In this document: one piece after another, positions 1 to 6,880 of the stretch
Layout of the letters: each line of letters begins with the position of its first letter
Position numbering within the stretch: position 1 is the stretch's first letter
From: Haloferacaceae archaeon
GTDB taxonomy: Archaea; Halobacteriota; Halobacteria; Halobacteriales; Haloferacaceae
Reading direction: 5' to 3'
NCBI GenBank assembly: GCA_018609965.1
Contig: JAHENP010000056.1
Span: 1-15,421 of the forward strand
Length of the DNA: 15,421 bases
Notes under the pieces: generated by a model
Databases searched by the model: none
Seen by the model: the letters and a program-made list of their open reading frames with translations, nothing else
What the model was told of the DNA's origin: nothing
Made by a program: the position numbers and the translations under genes

Positions 1-2
1 CG

Positions 3-230
3 CACGTCTCGGTGTTGCGGATGGACTCCCCGATGAGCAGCGACGTGTTCGACCGGGCACAGGAGGCGGCCCGCGTCGGGACGGAGTTTGGGATCGACGA
101 GTGGATCGTCGTCTCGGAGGGGATCAAGAAGATGGCGCTGCAGAGCAAGGTCGGCGACATCGACGGCGTCACCGCGCACACGGCCGACTCCGTCGAGGAG
201 GCGTTGGCCGCTGCCGGCGTCGAGTCGTAG
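3..230 (+). CDS. C-terminal fragment of a small SpoIIAA/STAS-like protein (partial)
   Basis: The reading frame is open at the left edge of the window and ends at TAG 228-230, so only the last 75 residues are visible and the start lies outside. I do not recognise a named family. The predicted order is helix, strand (WIVV), helix (GIKKMALQSKV), strand (VTAHT), helix (SVEEALAAAG). This order resembles the C-terminal half of SpoIIAA/STAS-like small regulatory proteins and also that of the gene at 2870-3292. The acidic composition is normal for haloarchaea. The gene converges on srp54, with 57 bases between the stops. GTG at 12 and ATG at 21 are internal codons and not convincing starts, because the frame continues upstream. 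The coding call is good; the family suggestion is weak inference. Confidence 0.6.
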   Translation, partial: HVSVLRMDSPMSSDVFDRAQEAARVGTEFGIDEWIVVSEGIKKMALQSKVGDIDGVTAHTADSVEEALAAAGVES

Positions 231-287
231 TCTGCGCCGGCACCCCAACTGCGACTGCCGTCGAACGGTAACCGCTTGGGTCGTGTC

Positions 288-1685
288 TCAGTCGCCGAAC
301 GGTCCCATGCCGCCCATCCCGCCGCCGCCACCGCCGCCGCCGCCCTGTTGGAGTTTCTGCATCATCCGTTGCATGTCGCCGTCACCCATCCCCTGGAACT
401 GCTCCATCGTCCGTTTCATCATGCGGTACTGTTCGAGCAGTTCCTCGATCCGGTCGACTTCGACGCCGGCGCCGCGGGCGATCCGACGTTTTCGTTCCTG
501 GCCGATCCGGTTGGGGTCGGTCATCTCCTGGTTGGTCATCGAGTCCATCACGATCTCGAAGTCCCGCATCCGGTCTTGGGTGACATCCATCGCGTCGTCG
601 GGCAGTTGATCCATCAGCCCGCCACCCAGTCCGGGGATCATGTCCATCACCTGGTCGAGCGGCCCCATGCGGTCCATCGCCTTCATCTGGTTGCGCATGT
701 CGACGAGGGTGAACTCACCCTCCATCATGTCCTCGGGGTCCCAGTCGTCTTCCGCCTCCTGGGTCTCCTCCATCGCGCGCTCGACCCGCTCGGCCAACTG
801 TTGGAGGTCGCCCATCCCGAGCAGTCGGGAGATGAAACCGCTGGCCTCGAACCGCTCGATGTCCTGGACCGTTTCGCCGGAGCCGAGGAACGCGATCGAG
901 GAGTCCGTCTCGTTGACCGCAGTGAGCGCGCCCCCACCCTTCGCGGTGCCGTCGAGTTTGGTGATCATCACGCCGTCGATCCCGATGGCGCGTTCGAACT
1001 CCGTCGCCTGGTCTTTCGCGCCCTGGCCGATCGCGGCGTCCAACACGAGCAACGACCGGTCCGGGTCGACAACGCGGTCGATCTCCTCGATCTCGGCGAT
1101 CAGGTCGTCTTCGAGCGCGTGACGGCCGGCGGTGTCGACGATGTGGACATCCGCGTCCTCGGTCGCCGCCAGTCCGTCGCGGGCGATCTGGACCGGGTCG
1201 TCACAGTCCGGGTCGCCGTAGAACGCCACCTCGGCGCGGCCGGCCATCTCCTCGGCCTGGTCGAACGCCCCTGGTCGGAACGTGTCCGTCTGGATCACCG
1301 CCGGGCGGAGCCCCTTCTTCGAGAACCACCACGCCATCTTCGCGGCGCTGGTGGTCTTCCCCGACCCCTGCAACCCCGCGAGCATGATCGTCTGTTCTTC
1401 CAGCGGGAGTTCCGTTGAGTCACCGACCAGATCGACGAGTTCCTCGTAGACGATCCGGAGGACGTGATCGCGCGCGGTGGTGCCGCCGGGCGGCTCCTCT
1501 TCGAGCGCGCGCTCCTCGATGTCGTCCGACAGCTGCATCACCAGCCCGGTCTCCACGTCCGCCGACAGCAACGAGCGTTGGATCTCCCGGACGACGTTGT
1601 CCACGTCTTCCTCGTCGATCCGGGACTGCCCGCGGAGGTCGTCGAGACTGTCTCGGAGGGAACTGCCGAGATTGTCGAGTACCAT
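288..1685 (-). CDS. srp54: Signal recognition particle 54 kDa protein, SRP54 (Ffh)
   Basis: SRP54 is the GTPase subunit of the signal recognition particle. It binds signal sequences and 7S RNA and docks with FtsY at the membrane. The 465-residue product has the N-domain helices (about 1-95), then the G domain with P-loop GLQGSGKT (104-111), [10 protein letters not shown] (134-143), DTAGR (184-188) and TKLDG (242-246). The methionine-rich M domain follows (about 300-445), with [10 protein letters not shown] near its end. The protein ends in a run of nine glycines and [13 protein letters not shown] 1685 is preferred over longer in-frame starts because MVLDNLG matches the normal family start and a TATA-like CTTTAC lies about 30 bases upstream. 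Its partner ftsY is on the same strand at 12770-13924. The two probably once lay closer, before island insertion (inference). Family assignment is secure. Confidence 0.97.
   Translation of the reverse strand: MVLDNLGSSLRDSLDDLRGQSRIDEEDVDNVVREIQRSLLSADVETGLVMQLSDDIEERALEEEPPGGTTARDHVLRIVYEELVDLVGDSTELPLEEQTIMLAGLQGSGKTTSAAKMAWWFSKKGLRPAVIQTDTFRPGAFDQAEEMAGRAEVAFYGDPDCDDPVQIARDGLAATEDADVHIVDTAGRHALEDDLIAEIEEIDRVVDPDRSLLVLDAAIGQGAKDQATEFERAIGIDGVMITKLDGTAKGGGALTAVNETDSSIAFLGSGETVQDIERFEASGFISRLLGMGDLQQLAERVERAMEETQEAEDDWDPEDMMEGEFTLVDMRNQMKAMDRMGPLDQVMDMIPGLGGGLMDQLPDDAMDVTQDRMRDFEIVMDSMTNQEMTDPNRIGQERKRRIARGAGVEVDRIEELLEQYRMMKRTMEQFQGMGDGDMQRMMQKLQQGGGGGGGGGMGGMGPFGD
321..344 (+). repeat. GCC/ACC trinucleotide tract encoding the SRP54 glycine tail
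   Basis: A nearly uninterrupted triplet tract encodes poly-glycine near the C-terminus of SRP54. Flexible Gly/Met tails are common on haloarchaeal SRP54, so this tract is probably length-variable between strains. Confidence 0.7.
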
Positions 1686-1710
1686 TTGCTCGGTGGTAGG
1701 TGTGCGGGGC

Positions 1711-1718
1711 GGTAAAGC
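1711..1718 (-). promoter_or_regulatory. Candidate TATA-like element for srp54
   Basis: On the minus strand the sequence reads GGCTTTACC, centred about 30 bases before the srp54 ATG at 1685. This is the right distance for a leaderless haloarchaeal transcript. It is a weak match and is inferred from position and the local drop in GC. Confidence 0.4.
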
Positions 1719-1744
1719 CTTGTTCGTCGTCTCCTTCCGTGGGC

Positions 1745-2635
1745 TCACCGATCCGGCGACTCGTCTCCGGACGACCTGTCGCTTTCGCCGCCACGTTGGT
1801 CCGTCAGGAAGTCGACCAACAGTCGAGTCGTCGCCCGCGGCTCGTCGACGGTGAGCCAGTGGCTCGCGTCCGCCACCGTCTCGTAGCGCCACGACCCCTC
1901 GGTGAGGTCGATCATCTCCGTCGAGTTGCGGAGTTGTGGTTCGAGCAGGTAGGCGTCGTCTTCCGCCAGCACACCCATCACCGGGCAGGTCACGTCCGGC
2001 GGCTCCGGCGGTGCGTCCGCCGGCGGGACAGGTCTCGCGTTCGCCCGGTACCAGTTGAGTGCGGCCGTCAGCGCGCCCGGTTCTGAAAGCCGTTCCACGT
2101 ACCGGTCCACGTCGTCACCGCCCGCACACCAGTCGCGGAACAACGCCCAGTCGTCTGCCCGGAGCGCGTGCTCGGCGGCCTCGAACTGGAAGTAGTTGAG
2201 GTGCCACAGCGCCTGGCGCTGTGCCGCCGACGCGAACCCGGAGTTGCCCAACATTCCCGAGGTGAGTGCCGTCAGCGAGGCGACACGTTCCGGCTGTGTC
2301 GCCGCCGCGGTCCACCCGACCTGTGCCCCCCAGTCGTGGCCGACGACGTGGGCCGTCTCGACGCCGACCGCGTCCAACAACCCCACCACGTCCTCCTCGA
2401 CGACTGTCTGGAGTTTGTACGCCTCGACCGCCTCGGGTTTCGGGGCGTCGCCGAACCCGCGCAGGTCCGGCGCGAGCACCCGGAAGCCCGCGTCCGCCAG
2501 CGCTGACACCTGGTAGCGCCACAGCCTGCGGGTGTCCGGGAACCCGTGGAGCAACACCACTGTCGGCCCCGAGCCGTGGTCGACGACTGGGAACGACCGC
2601 CCGGAGACGGTCACCTGTTCGGTCTCGCTTGCCAT
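1745..2635 (-). CDS. Epoxide-hydrolase-like alpha/beta hydrolase
   Basis: This 296-residue cytoplasmic enzyme has the alpha/beta hydrolase fold. The oxyanion-hole motif HGFP is at 30-33. The nucleophile elbow is GHDWGA with Asp101 as nucleophile, as in soluble epoxide hydrolases and haloalkane or fluoroacetate dehalogenases, and unlike the Ser of esterases. A likely acid is Asp226 or Asp227 (LAEDDAYL), and the catalytic His is H259 ([10 protein letters not shown]). The lid segment ALNWYRAN places Tyr196 where epoxide hydrolases have an epoxide-activating tyrosine, with a second candidate at Y148. The physiological substrate cannot be read from sequence. ATG 2635 fits [12 protein letters not shown] and lies 28 bases past the expected transcript start of a TATA-like TTTATC. 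The much longer in-frame opening to 2836 reads through the promoter region. The stop lies 59 bases before srp54. Confidence 0.88.
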   Translation of the reverse strand: MASETEQVTVSGRSFPVVDHGSGPTVVLLHGFPDTRRLWRYQVSALADAGFRVLAPDLRGFGDAPKPEAVEAYKLQTVVEEDVVGLLDAVGVETAHVVGHDWGAQVGWTAAATQPERVASLTALTSGMLGNSGFASAAQRQALWHLNYFQFEAAEHALRADDWALFRDWCAGGDDVDRYVERLSEPGALTAALNWYRANARPVPPADAPPEPPDVTCPVMGVLAEDDAYLLEPQLRNSTEMIDLTEGSWRYETVADASHWLTVDEPRATTRLLVDFLTDQRGGESDRSSGDESPDR

Positions 2636-2686
2636 GTCGACTGCCGTGATCGACTTCGGTCGTTTCTCTGCCACGCGCTCGGATTT

Positions 2687-2692
2687 GATAAA
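2687..2692 (-). promoter_or_regulatory. Candidate TATA box for the alpha/beta hydrolase
   Basis: TTTATC (minus strand) lies in a short AT-rich patch, 52-57 bases before the ATG at 2635. This predicts a transcript with a leader of roughly 28 bases. No Shine-Dalgarno sequence is visible before the start. Confidence 0.45.
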
Positions 2693-2726
2693 GAACGTGA
2701 ATAATCTACCGTCTGTGTGAGCGACT

Positions 2727-2740
2727 AGTTCTCTCGAACT
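2727..2740. repeat. Small inverted repeat in the divergent intergenic region
   Basis: AGTTC and GAACT form 5-bp arms around a 4-base loop, immediately beside a longer hairpin at 2749-2770. It lies in the non-coding gap between the hydrolase and the STAS-like gene. Confidence 0.45.
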
Positions 2741-2748
2741 GAAGCGAA

Positions 2749-2770
2749 GTCGACCGTCCGAACGGTCGAC
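2749..2770. repeat. Perfect 9-bp inverted repeat with 4-base loop
   Basis: GTCGACCGT and ACGGTCGAC are exact reverse complements separated by CCGA. The element is in the divergent intergenic region, about 65-70 bases before the TATA-like box of the STAS-like gene and upstream of the hydrolase promoter. It could be an operator or a structured RNA end. There is no T-run typical of a terminator on either side. Confidence 0.6.
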
Positions 2771-2835
2771 GACGCCTCCACTCTGCCGACACCGGCGAGT
2801 GGTCGGCGACGGTTCGGTGACACGCTCACTCACCA

Positions 2836-2845
2836 AACAATTATG
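2836..2845 (+). promoter_or_regulatory. Candidate TATA box for the STAS-like gene
   Basis: AACAATTATG is the most AT-rich stretch before the gene and is centred about 30 bases before ATG 2870. This suits a leaderless transcript starting at that ATG and argues against ATG 2843, which lies inside the box. Confidence 0.5.
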
Positions 2846-2849
2846 TCAC

Positions 2850-2864
2850 ACCACGGATTGTGGT
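2850..2864 (+). promoter_or_regulatory. Candidate operator between TATA box and start
   Basis: ACCAC - GGATT - GTGGT is a perfect 5-bp inverted repeat located between the TATA-like element and the probable start at 2870. A dimeric regulator bound there would block transcription. This is inferred from position and symmetry only. Confidence 0.35.
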
Positions 2865-2869
2865 ATACA

Positions 2870-3292
2870 ATGGCAAGTATCATGGACCCGCCCGGTGGTG
2901 ACAGAGTGACGTTCTTAGACGAGGCGTTCGCGACGGTGTGGCACGACGACGAGACGGACGCGGTGGTCGCGCAGATGACGGAGTACGCGGACGGGGAGCC
3001 GTTCCGCGAGTATATGAACGCGGTCATCGAGGGGGTCAACGAAACGGGGAGTGACTGTGTGTTGGCCGACACCAGAGAACAGCCGACGCTCGACAGCGCC
3101 GACCAGGAGTGGTCCGCGACGGAGTGGGGACCACGCGCGGAGGCGAACGGGGTCGCGAAGCTCGCGGCGGTCGTCCCGGAGAGCACACTCGCGGAGATGA
3201 GTGTCCAGAAAGTGATGGAGCAGTCGGTAGACGACATCGACCGGGAGTTCTTCGACTCGGTCGCGGACGCGAGAGCGTGGCTCGCCGAGTGA
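2870..3292 (+). CDS. Small SpoIIAA/STAS-like protein
   Basis: A 140-residue acidic cytoplasmic protein with no membrane segment. It begins with two strands (RVTFLDEAFATVW, DAVVAQMTEYA), then a helix (FREYMNAVIEGVNETG), a strand with DCVLADTRE, and a C-terminal part with a strand (KLAAVVPES), a helix and a final helix SVADARAWLAE. This alternating pattern and size fit the SpoIIAA/STAS-like superfamily of small regulatory domains. No phosphorylatable Ser/Thr can be assigned with confidence. ATG 2870 (MASIMDPPGG) suits a leaderless start behind the TATA-like box; ATG 2843 and ATG 2882 are alternatives in the same frame. It is divergent from the hydrolase. Just beyond its stop lies the fragment of the membrane-protein gene, so these two genes were probably convergent neighbours before the island arrived. 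Confidence 0.72.
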   Translation: MASIMDPPGGDRVTFLDEAFATVWHDDETDAVVAQMTEYADGEPFREYMNAVIEGVNETGSDCVLADTREQPTLDSADQEWSATEWGPRAEANGVAKLAAVVPESTLAEMSVQKVMEQSVDDIDREFFDSVADARAWLAE

Positions 3293-3316
3293 CGAGTCTC
3301 GCCCGTCGGACTCGTC
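3291..3316 (+). terminator. Hairpin overlapping the STAS-like stop codon
   Basis: GACGAGT and ACTCGTC are perfect 7-bp arms around a 12-base loop. The left arm starts within the TGA stop of the STAS-like gene. No T-tract follows, so termination is only suggested by position. The right arm touches the beginning of the left direct repeat of the island. Confidence 0.35.
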
Positions 3317-3398
3317 TCACACCAGAAACCAGACGACGGCTCCGGAGATGAACACCACCTTCAGCGTCGTGTTGAGCGCGATCACCTTCGAGCCGAAC
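3314..3398. repeat. Left direct repeat of the island (copy of the membrane-protein gene 3' end)
   Basis: This 85-bp segment matches 11606-11690 in the same orientation with 77 of 85 positions identical by hand alignment and no gaps. Similarity starts at GTCTCA, which includes the stop codon on the minus strand, and ends at CGAGCCGAAC. Flanking sequence on both sides is unrelated. It is one of the two repeats that bracket the methyltransferase-helicase cassette and may be an attachment-site remnant. Confidence 0.85.
3317..3398 (-). pseudogene. Orphan 3' fragment of the GATE-type membrane-protein gene
   Basis: On the minus strand this encodes the last 26 residues of a copy of the membrane protein at 11609, from FGSKVIALNTT to VVWFLV and a TGA stop. 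24 of 26 residues equal the intact gene, with T-to-K and L-to-A the only replacements. Four further codons differ silently. In frame, the upstream sequence is unrelated and reaches a TAG nine codons earlier, so it cannot make the protein. It is best explained as the original gene end, separated from its gene by insertion of the island, or as a truncated second copy. Confidence 0.82.
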
Positions 3399-3427
3399 GG
3401 GTCGACTCGCTGCGGTGGCTAGACCGT

Positions 3428-3439
3428 ACACGGCCGTGT
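3428..3439. repeat. 12-bp perfect palindrome near the left island edge
   Basis: ACACGGCCGTGT is its own reverse complement. It sits 30 bases inside the left direct repeat and 40 bases beyond the helicase stop codon. Confidence 0.5.
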
Positions 3440-3454
3440 CAACAACACAGACAG

Positions 3455-3465
3455 GACGGCGTCCG
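3455..3465 (-). terminator. Possible weak terminator after the helicase gene
   Basis: GGACGCCGTCC (minus strand) can fold with 4-bp arms and is followed by the T/G-rich TGTCTGTGTTGTTG. It lies 14 bases beyond the helicase stop. The evidence is positional and weak. Confidence 0.25.
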
Positions 3466-3478
3466 ACACCGATCAGTC

Positions 3479-6400
3479 TCAGTCGAGGGTCCGCTGTGTG
3501 AGCAGGCCGTGTGACGACTCGTCGTCCAGCTCTCGTGGCGTGATCGCGAGCCAGCAGACGAGTTTGATCTCCGTCTCCTCGATTGGCTCGCGAGGCTCCG
3601 GTTGATCGAACGGTTGAAGCCCGAGCTCTCTCGTCTTCTCGACGAACCGAGCGGACTTCTCTTGATCGTCAAGCGTGTCGTCTCGGTAGATCTCTCTGAA
3701 TTCCCGCTGGTACCGCCGTCCGAGTGGCGCTCGCACCGAACGGGTGACTGTCTCTAGTTCTGACTGTGTGAGATCACTCGGAGGGTGTTCGACGAGGTGG
3801 TCGTTCACTTGACGAAGTACTTTCGGGACGCTCGGCTGGACATCCCGTGGATCGGTCTGACCGCTCCATTCCTCGTGAACACTCTCGCGGGCTCTGTCCC
3901 ACGCGTCGTAGACGTTCGACCGCATCGACTCCGGGAGATGTCGTTCCGTTTCCGGATCACACTCTGCACGACGGAGACAGGCGAGTGAGTCGGTGACCAC
4001 CCCCTCATCGTCGGCCGGGACGAACCGGAGGAACTCCTCGTCGCCGACCCGCGCACAGAAGACGTACCCTGGCGTGTCGCCACGGAGCCCGGAGCCGGCA
4101 CCCCACGGCAGGGACTCGATCTCGTCTTCCCGGCGGTCGATCCCGTCACGGAGCAGTTGTCGGAACTCCTCACCGGAGAACGCCGCGGCCTCAGTGCTGC
4201 TGTTGCGACTCCGGAACTGGTCGGGCCGCTCGTCTTGAATCGCCTCAATCTCGGCGCGTCGGTCGGCAAAATTCTGTGCCCGCGTCTCCACGTCGGGGAT
4301 GACCTGGCTGTCGAGTCCGACTGACTGTGCGGCCTGTGTGAGTTTCTGCCGGACACGATCCTCCAGTTTGAGGAACTCGTCGACCCGGTCTTCGGGGAAG
4401 AACGTGTGCGGCCTGACGGTATCGTGTGGCGAACCGATCCGGTCGATCCGCCCGTTCCGTTGGACCACACGCATCGGGTTCCACGGCAGGTCGTAGTTGA
4501 CGACGTTCCGTGCCTGTTGGAGGTTCACCCCCTGGCCGAGTACGTCCGTCGTCACGAGCACGTCGAACCGATCTTCGGTTCCCGTCGGCGCGCCCGTCGA
4601 CTCCGGCGCGAACCCTTGGATCGCCTCGGTCTGTGAGACCTCTCCGTCGAGTCCATCACCGCTGACTGCAGCGATCCGGTCACGGTACGGTGCGAGCCGC
4701 TTGTCGTTTTGAGCCGCCTCGCGGAGCGATTTCACGACCCACTCGACGGTGTCTTGGAAGTACGAGAAGATCACCACCTTCCGTTTCTGTCGTGTGTCTG
4801 TCGCGTCGACGCCCTCGCGGCTGGCCTCCCGTGCGATCTCCGCGAGTGTCTCGTGAAGCGTCGCGAGCTTCTCGTCGTCGCCCCGGTCGATCTCCACGGC
4901 GGTGTCGTGCCACGATTCCAGTTTCGTGAGGTCCGCCTGGAGTTGCTCCCAAAGGCGGCCCTCGTCGTGTGTGTCGTCGAGTTCGACCAGCGAGGCTCCC
5001 GCCGTCCGGTCGAACGCCTCCTCGAACGCCTCGTCACTGTCCGCCTCGCTCCACTCCTCGATGGCGTCCGTCTCCGGGACGTACCCCGCTTCGAGGATGT
5101 CGACGGCGGACTTGTACTGGTCGATCATCCGTTCGAGCGTGTTCGCGAACGCGTGGCTGGACGACTCGAACCGTTTGAGCAAGCCCGTCCGCAGGAGTCC
5201 GACCAACGACAGCTCCGACTCGTCGGCCTCGTCTTCCAACACCGTCCGCGGTTGGTACCGGGCCAACGCGAGTTCAGGGTCGTCGTCTCCGCGCCCACCC
5301 AGCCCACGCCGGATCGAGCCGAAGAAGTCGTCACCGAACGTCTCCTCGAAGCTGTAGTCGACTCGGCGGGGGTCCGGCTCGGGGAACGTGATGTGGATCT
5401 CTCCGCCGTTCCCGTCCGGGAGGGTGCTGTTCTCGTACCGGTCCTGGACGAATCGACGAGTCCGACGGACGGTCGTCTGGTCCAACACGTCGAACAGGAG
5501 ATCCGGGCTCAGGTTCGACGGGTCCTGAGACTGTGCTGTTTTGAACCGTTCCCGGAGCGACCGAATCCCGTCGGCGGCGAACGCGGCGTCGTTGTCGACG
5601 AAGTATGACAACAGGTAGTAGAGATCCCACAGCGAGTTGTTGACCGGCGTCGCGGTCACGAGCACCAGGTCTTTCGGCGGGGTCCCGCGCAACAGCCGTC
5701 GGAGTGCCGCCGACTGCTTCGTCTGTGGGTTCCGGAAGGCGTGACCCTCGTCGACGACGACGAGTTGGTAGTCGTCGACTGCCAAGTCGAGATTCGTTTC
5801 CTCGCTCGTCCACGACTCTCGTTCGGGGTCGAGCTTCGGCTCCTGGCGGAGTTGTGCGTACGACAACACGTCGAAGCGGAGTCCCCACTCCTCGCGGACG
5901 TTTTTCCACATCCCATCACGGAGGTACGCCGGCGCGACGACCAGCGCGTGTTGGCGTCGGTCCTGGACGTACTCCTCCAGTAGCTTCCCCGCGATGTACG
6001 TCTTCCCCAGCCCGACCTCGTCGCCGACGATCACGCCGTTGTGGCGCTCTAAGAACCGCATCGCTCGCCGAGCGCCGTGTTGTTGGAAGTTCGTCAGTTC
6101 GATCTCACCGTCCTCACCTGGACCTGCTTCCTCCAGTCGGTCGCCGTACCGCTCGTAGAGGAACCGGAGGTAGATCAGGTACGGGTCGTACGCCTCGAAC
6201 CGTTCCTCGTACACGCCGGCCAGATCATACGGCGTCGCGGCCGCCCACAGTTCCTCGAACCACGACCCCACGTCGTCGGTGACGCGCGGGTCGTACGCGC
6301 CCAGATTCAGCTCCATGTTCGTGGTGAGTCCCGCGCCGGTGAAGTTCGAGGAGCCGGCGAGCACCCCGCGCTCGCCGTCGAACAGGTACGCCTTCCCGTG

Positions 6401-6829
6401 GAGGAAGCCGTCCTCGTAGCGCCGCACGGCCACGTCCTCGCGGTCGAGAAAGTCCAACAGCCCACGGAGGGTGTCGTCCGTCTCCCGCGAGAACCCCAAC
6501 AGGTCTCTGTCCGCGCGGAGATCCTCGTCTAGCCGGGCGAGCGCCGTGTCGACCCGCTCGGCGTCGTAGTCGGCCCCGCGGGCCGCCCCGGGCGCGTCCC
6601 ACTCCGTGCGGTCCTTCTCGTCCAGCTCTGCACCCAACAACAGCCGCACTCCCGCGACATCGTCGAGTGCGCCCGACACCGCAGCGTAGCCGTTCGGGTC
6701 GAAGTAACCGGTGGCGATGTCGAGTGTCGGCGGACGACCCGTCTGCTCGCGGTAGTAGGCGACCGTCTCCGCGATGGCCGCCGCGAGCGTCTGGTCGCGG
6801 TTGTCGACGAAAGAGGGTCGGGATGGCAT
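3479..6829 (-). CDS. SNF2-type DNA helicase with N-terminal phospholipase-D nuclease domain
   Basis: This 1116-residue protein is a probable defence effector. The N-terminal 200 residues are a PLD-like domain with one HxKx4D motif (H144, K146, D151) followed by GSSNFTG (159-165). PLD-family nucleases with a single motif usually act as dimers. A superfamily 2 SNF2-like motor follows: Walker A GDEVGLGKT (269-277), DEGH box (360-363), VTATP (391-395), then motif V VTTDVLGQGVNLQ (about 759-771) and motif VI QRNGRIDRIG (790-799). Between the lobes is a long acidic insertion with helical stretches, about 500-680. The C-terminal 300 residues are unassigned. The gene ends a same-strand trio with the orphan (51-base gap) and the methyltransferase. 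A TATA-like ATAATT stands 32-37 bases upstream. The architecture recalls DISARM DrmD fused to a DrmC-like PLD domain, but that name is not proven. A general DNA-repair helicase is the alternative. Confidence 0.9.
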   Translation of the reverse strand: MPSRPSFVDNRDQTLAAAIAETVAYYREQTGRPPTLDIATGYFDPNGYAAVSGALDDVAGVRLLLGAELDEKDRTEWDAPGAARGADYDAERVDTALARLDEDLRADRDLLGFSRETDDTLRGLLDFLDREDVAVRRYEDGFLHGKAYLFDGERGVLAGSSNFTGAGLTTNMELNLGAYDPRVTDDVGSWFEELWAAATPYDLAGVYEERFEAYDPYLIYLRFLYERYGDRLEEAGPGEDGEIELTNFQQHGARRAMRFLERHNGVIVGDEVGLGKTYIAGKLLEEYVQDRRQHALVVAPAYLRDGMWKNVREEWGLRFDVLSYAQLRQEPKLDPERESWTSEETNLDLAVDDYQLVVVDEGHAFRNPQTKQSAALRRLLRGTPPKDLVLVTATPVNNSLWDLYYLLSYFVDNDAAFAADGIRSLRERFKTAQSQDPSNLSPDLLFDVLDQTTVRRTRRFVQDRYENSTLPDGNGGEIHITFPEPDPRRVDYSFEETFGDDFFGSIRRGLGGRGDDDPELALARYQPRTVLEDEADESELSLVGLLRTGLLKRFESSSHAFANTLERMIDQYKSAVDILEAGYVPETDAIEEWSEADSDEAFEEAFDRTAGASLVELDDTHDEGRLWEQLQADLTKLESWHDTAVEIDRGDDEKLATLHETLAEIAREASREGVDATDTRQKRKVVIFSYFQDTVEWVVKSLREAAQNDKRLAPYRDRIAAVSGDGLDGEVSQTEAIQGFAPESTGAPTGTEDRFDVLVTTDVLGQGVNLQQARNVVNYDLPWNPMRVVQRNGRIDRIGSPHDTVRPHTFFPEDRVDEFLKLEDRVRQKLTQAAQSVGLDSQVIPDVETRAQNFADRRAEIEAIQDERPDQFRSRNSSTEAAAFSGEEFRQLLRDGIDRREDEIESLPWGAGSGLRGDTPGYVFCARVGDEEFLRFVPADDEGVVTDSLACLRRAECDPETERHLPESMRSNVYDAWDRARESVHEEWSGQTDPRDVQPSVPKVLRQVNDHLVEHPPSDLTQSELETVTRSVRAPLGRRYQREFREIYRDDTLDDQEKSARFVEKTRELGLQPFDQPEPREPIEETEIKLVCWLAITPRELDDESSHGLLTQRTLD

Positions 6830-6860
6830 CGAATTGGTCGAAGTGGACGGTGGCTGGGGT

Positions 6861-6866
6861 AATTAT
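6861..6866 (-). promoter_or_regulatory. Candidate TATA box for the helicase
   Basis: ATAATT (minus strand, within CATAATTACC) lies 32-37 bases before the helicase ATG in the otherwise GC-rich 51-base gap after the orphan gene. It suggests a separate transcript with almost no leader. Confidence 0.5.
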
Positions 6867-6880
6867 GCTGTCGACGGATC

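Noticed and set aside
231..287. Terminator or structured element between the convergent left-edge gene and srp54
   Set aside because: The 57-base gap has no convincing stem with a T-tract.
276..1418. Long plus-strand open frames opposite srp54, helicase, methyltransferase, ftsY and the right-edge gene (e.g. 276-1418, 4709-5608, 8906-9817, 11528-13303, 13902-15377)
   Set aside because: They are antisense shadows of confidently identified genes. Long stop-free antisense frames are expected in GC-rich DNA, and their translations are rich in Arg, His and Val without recognisable motifs.
2830..3237. Minus-strand open frame opposite the STAS-like gene, rich in Ser and Thr
   Set aside because: The composition is not haloarchaeal, there are no motifs, and the plus-strand product is acidic and fold-like.
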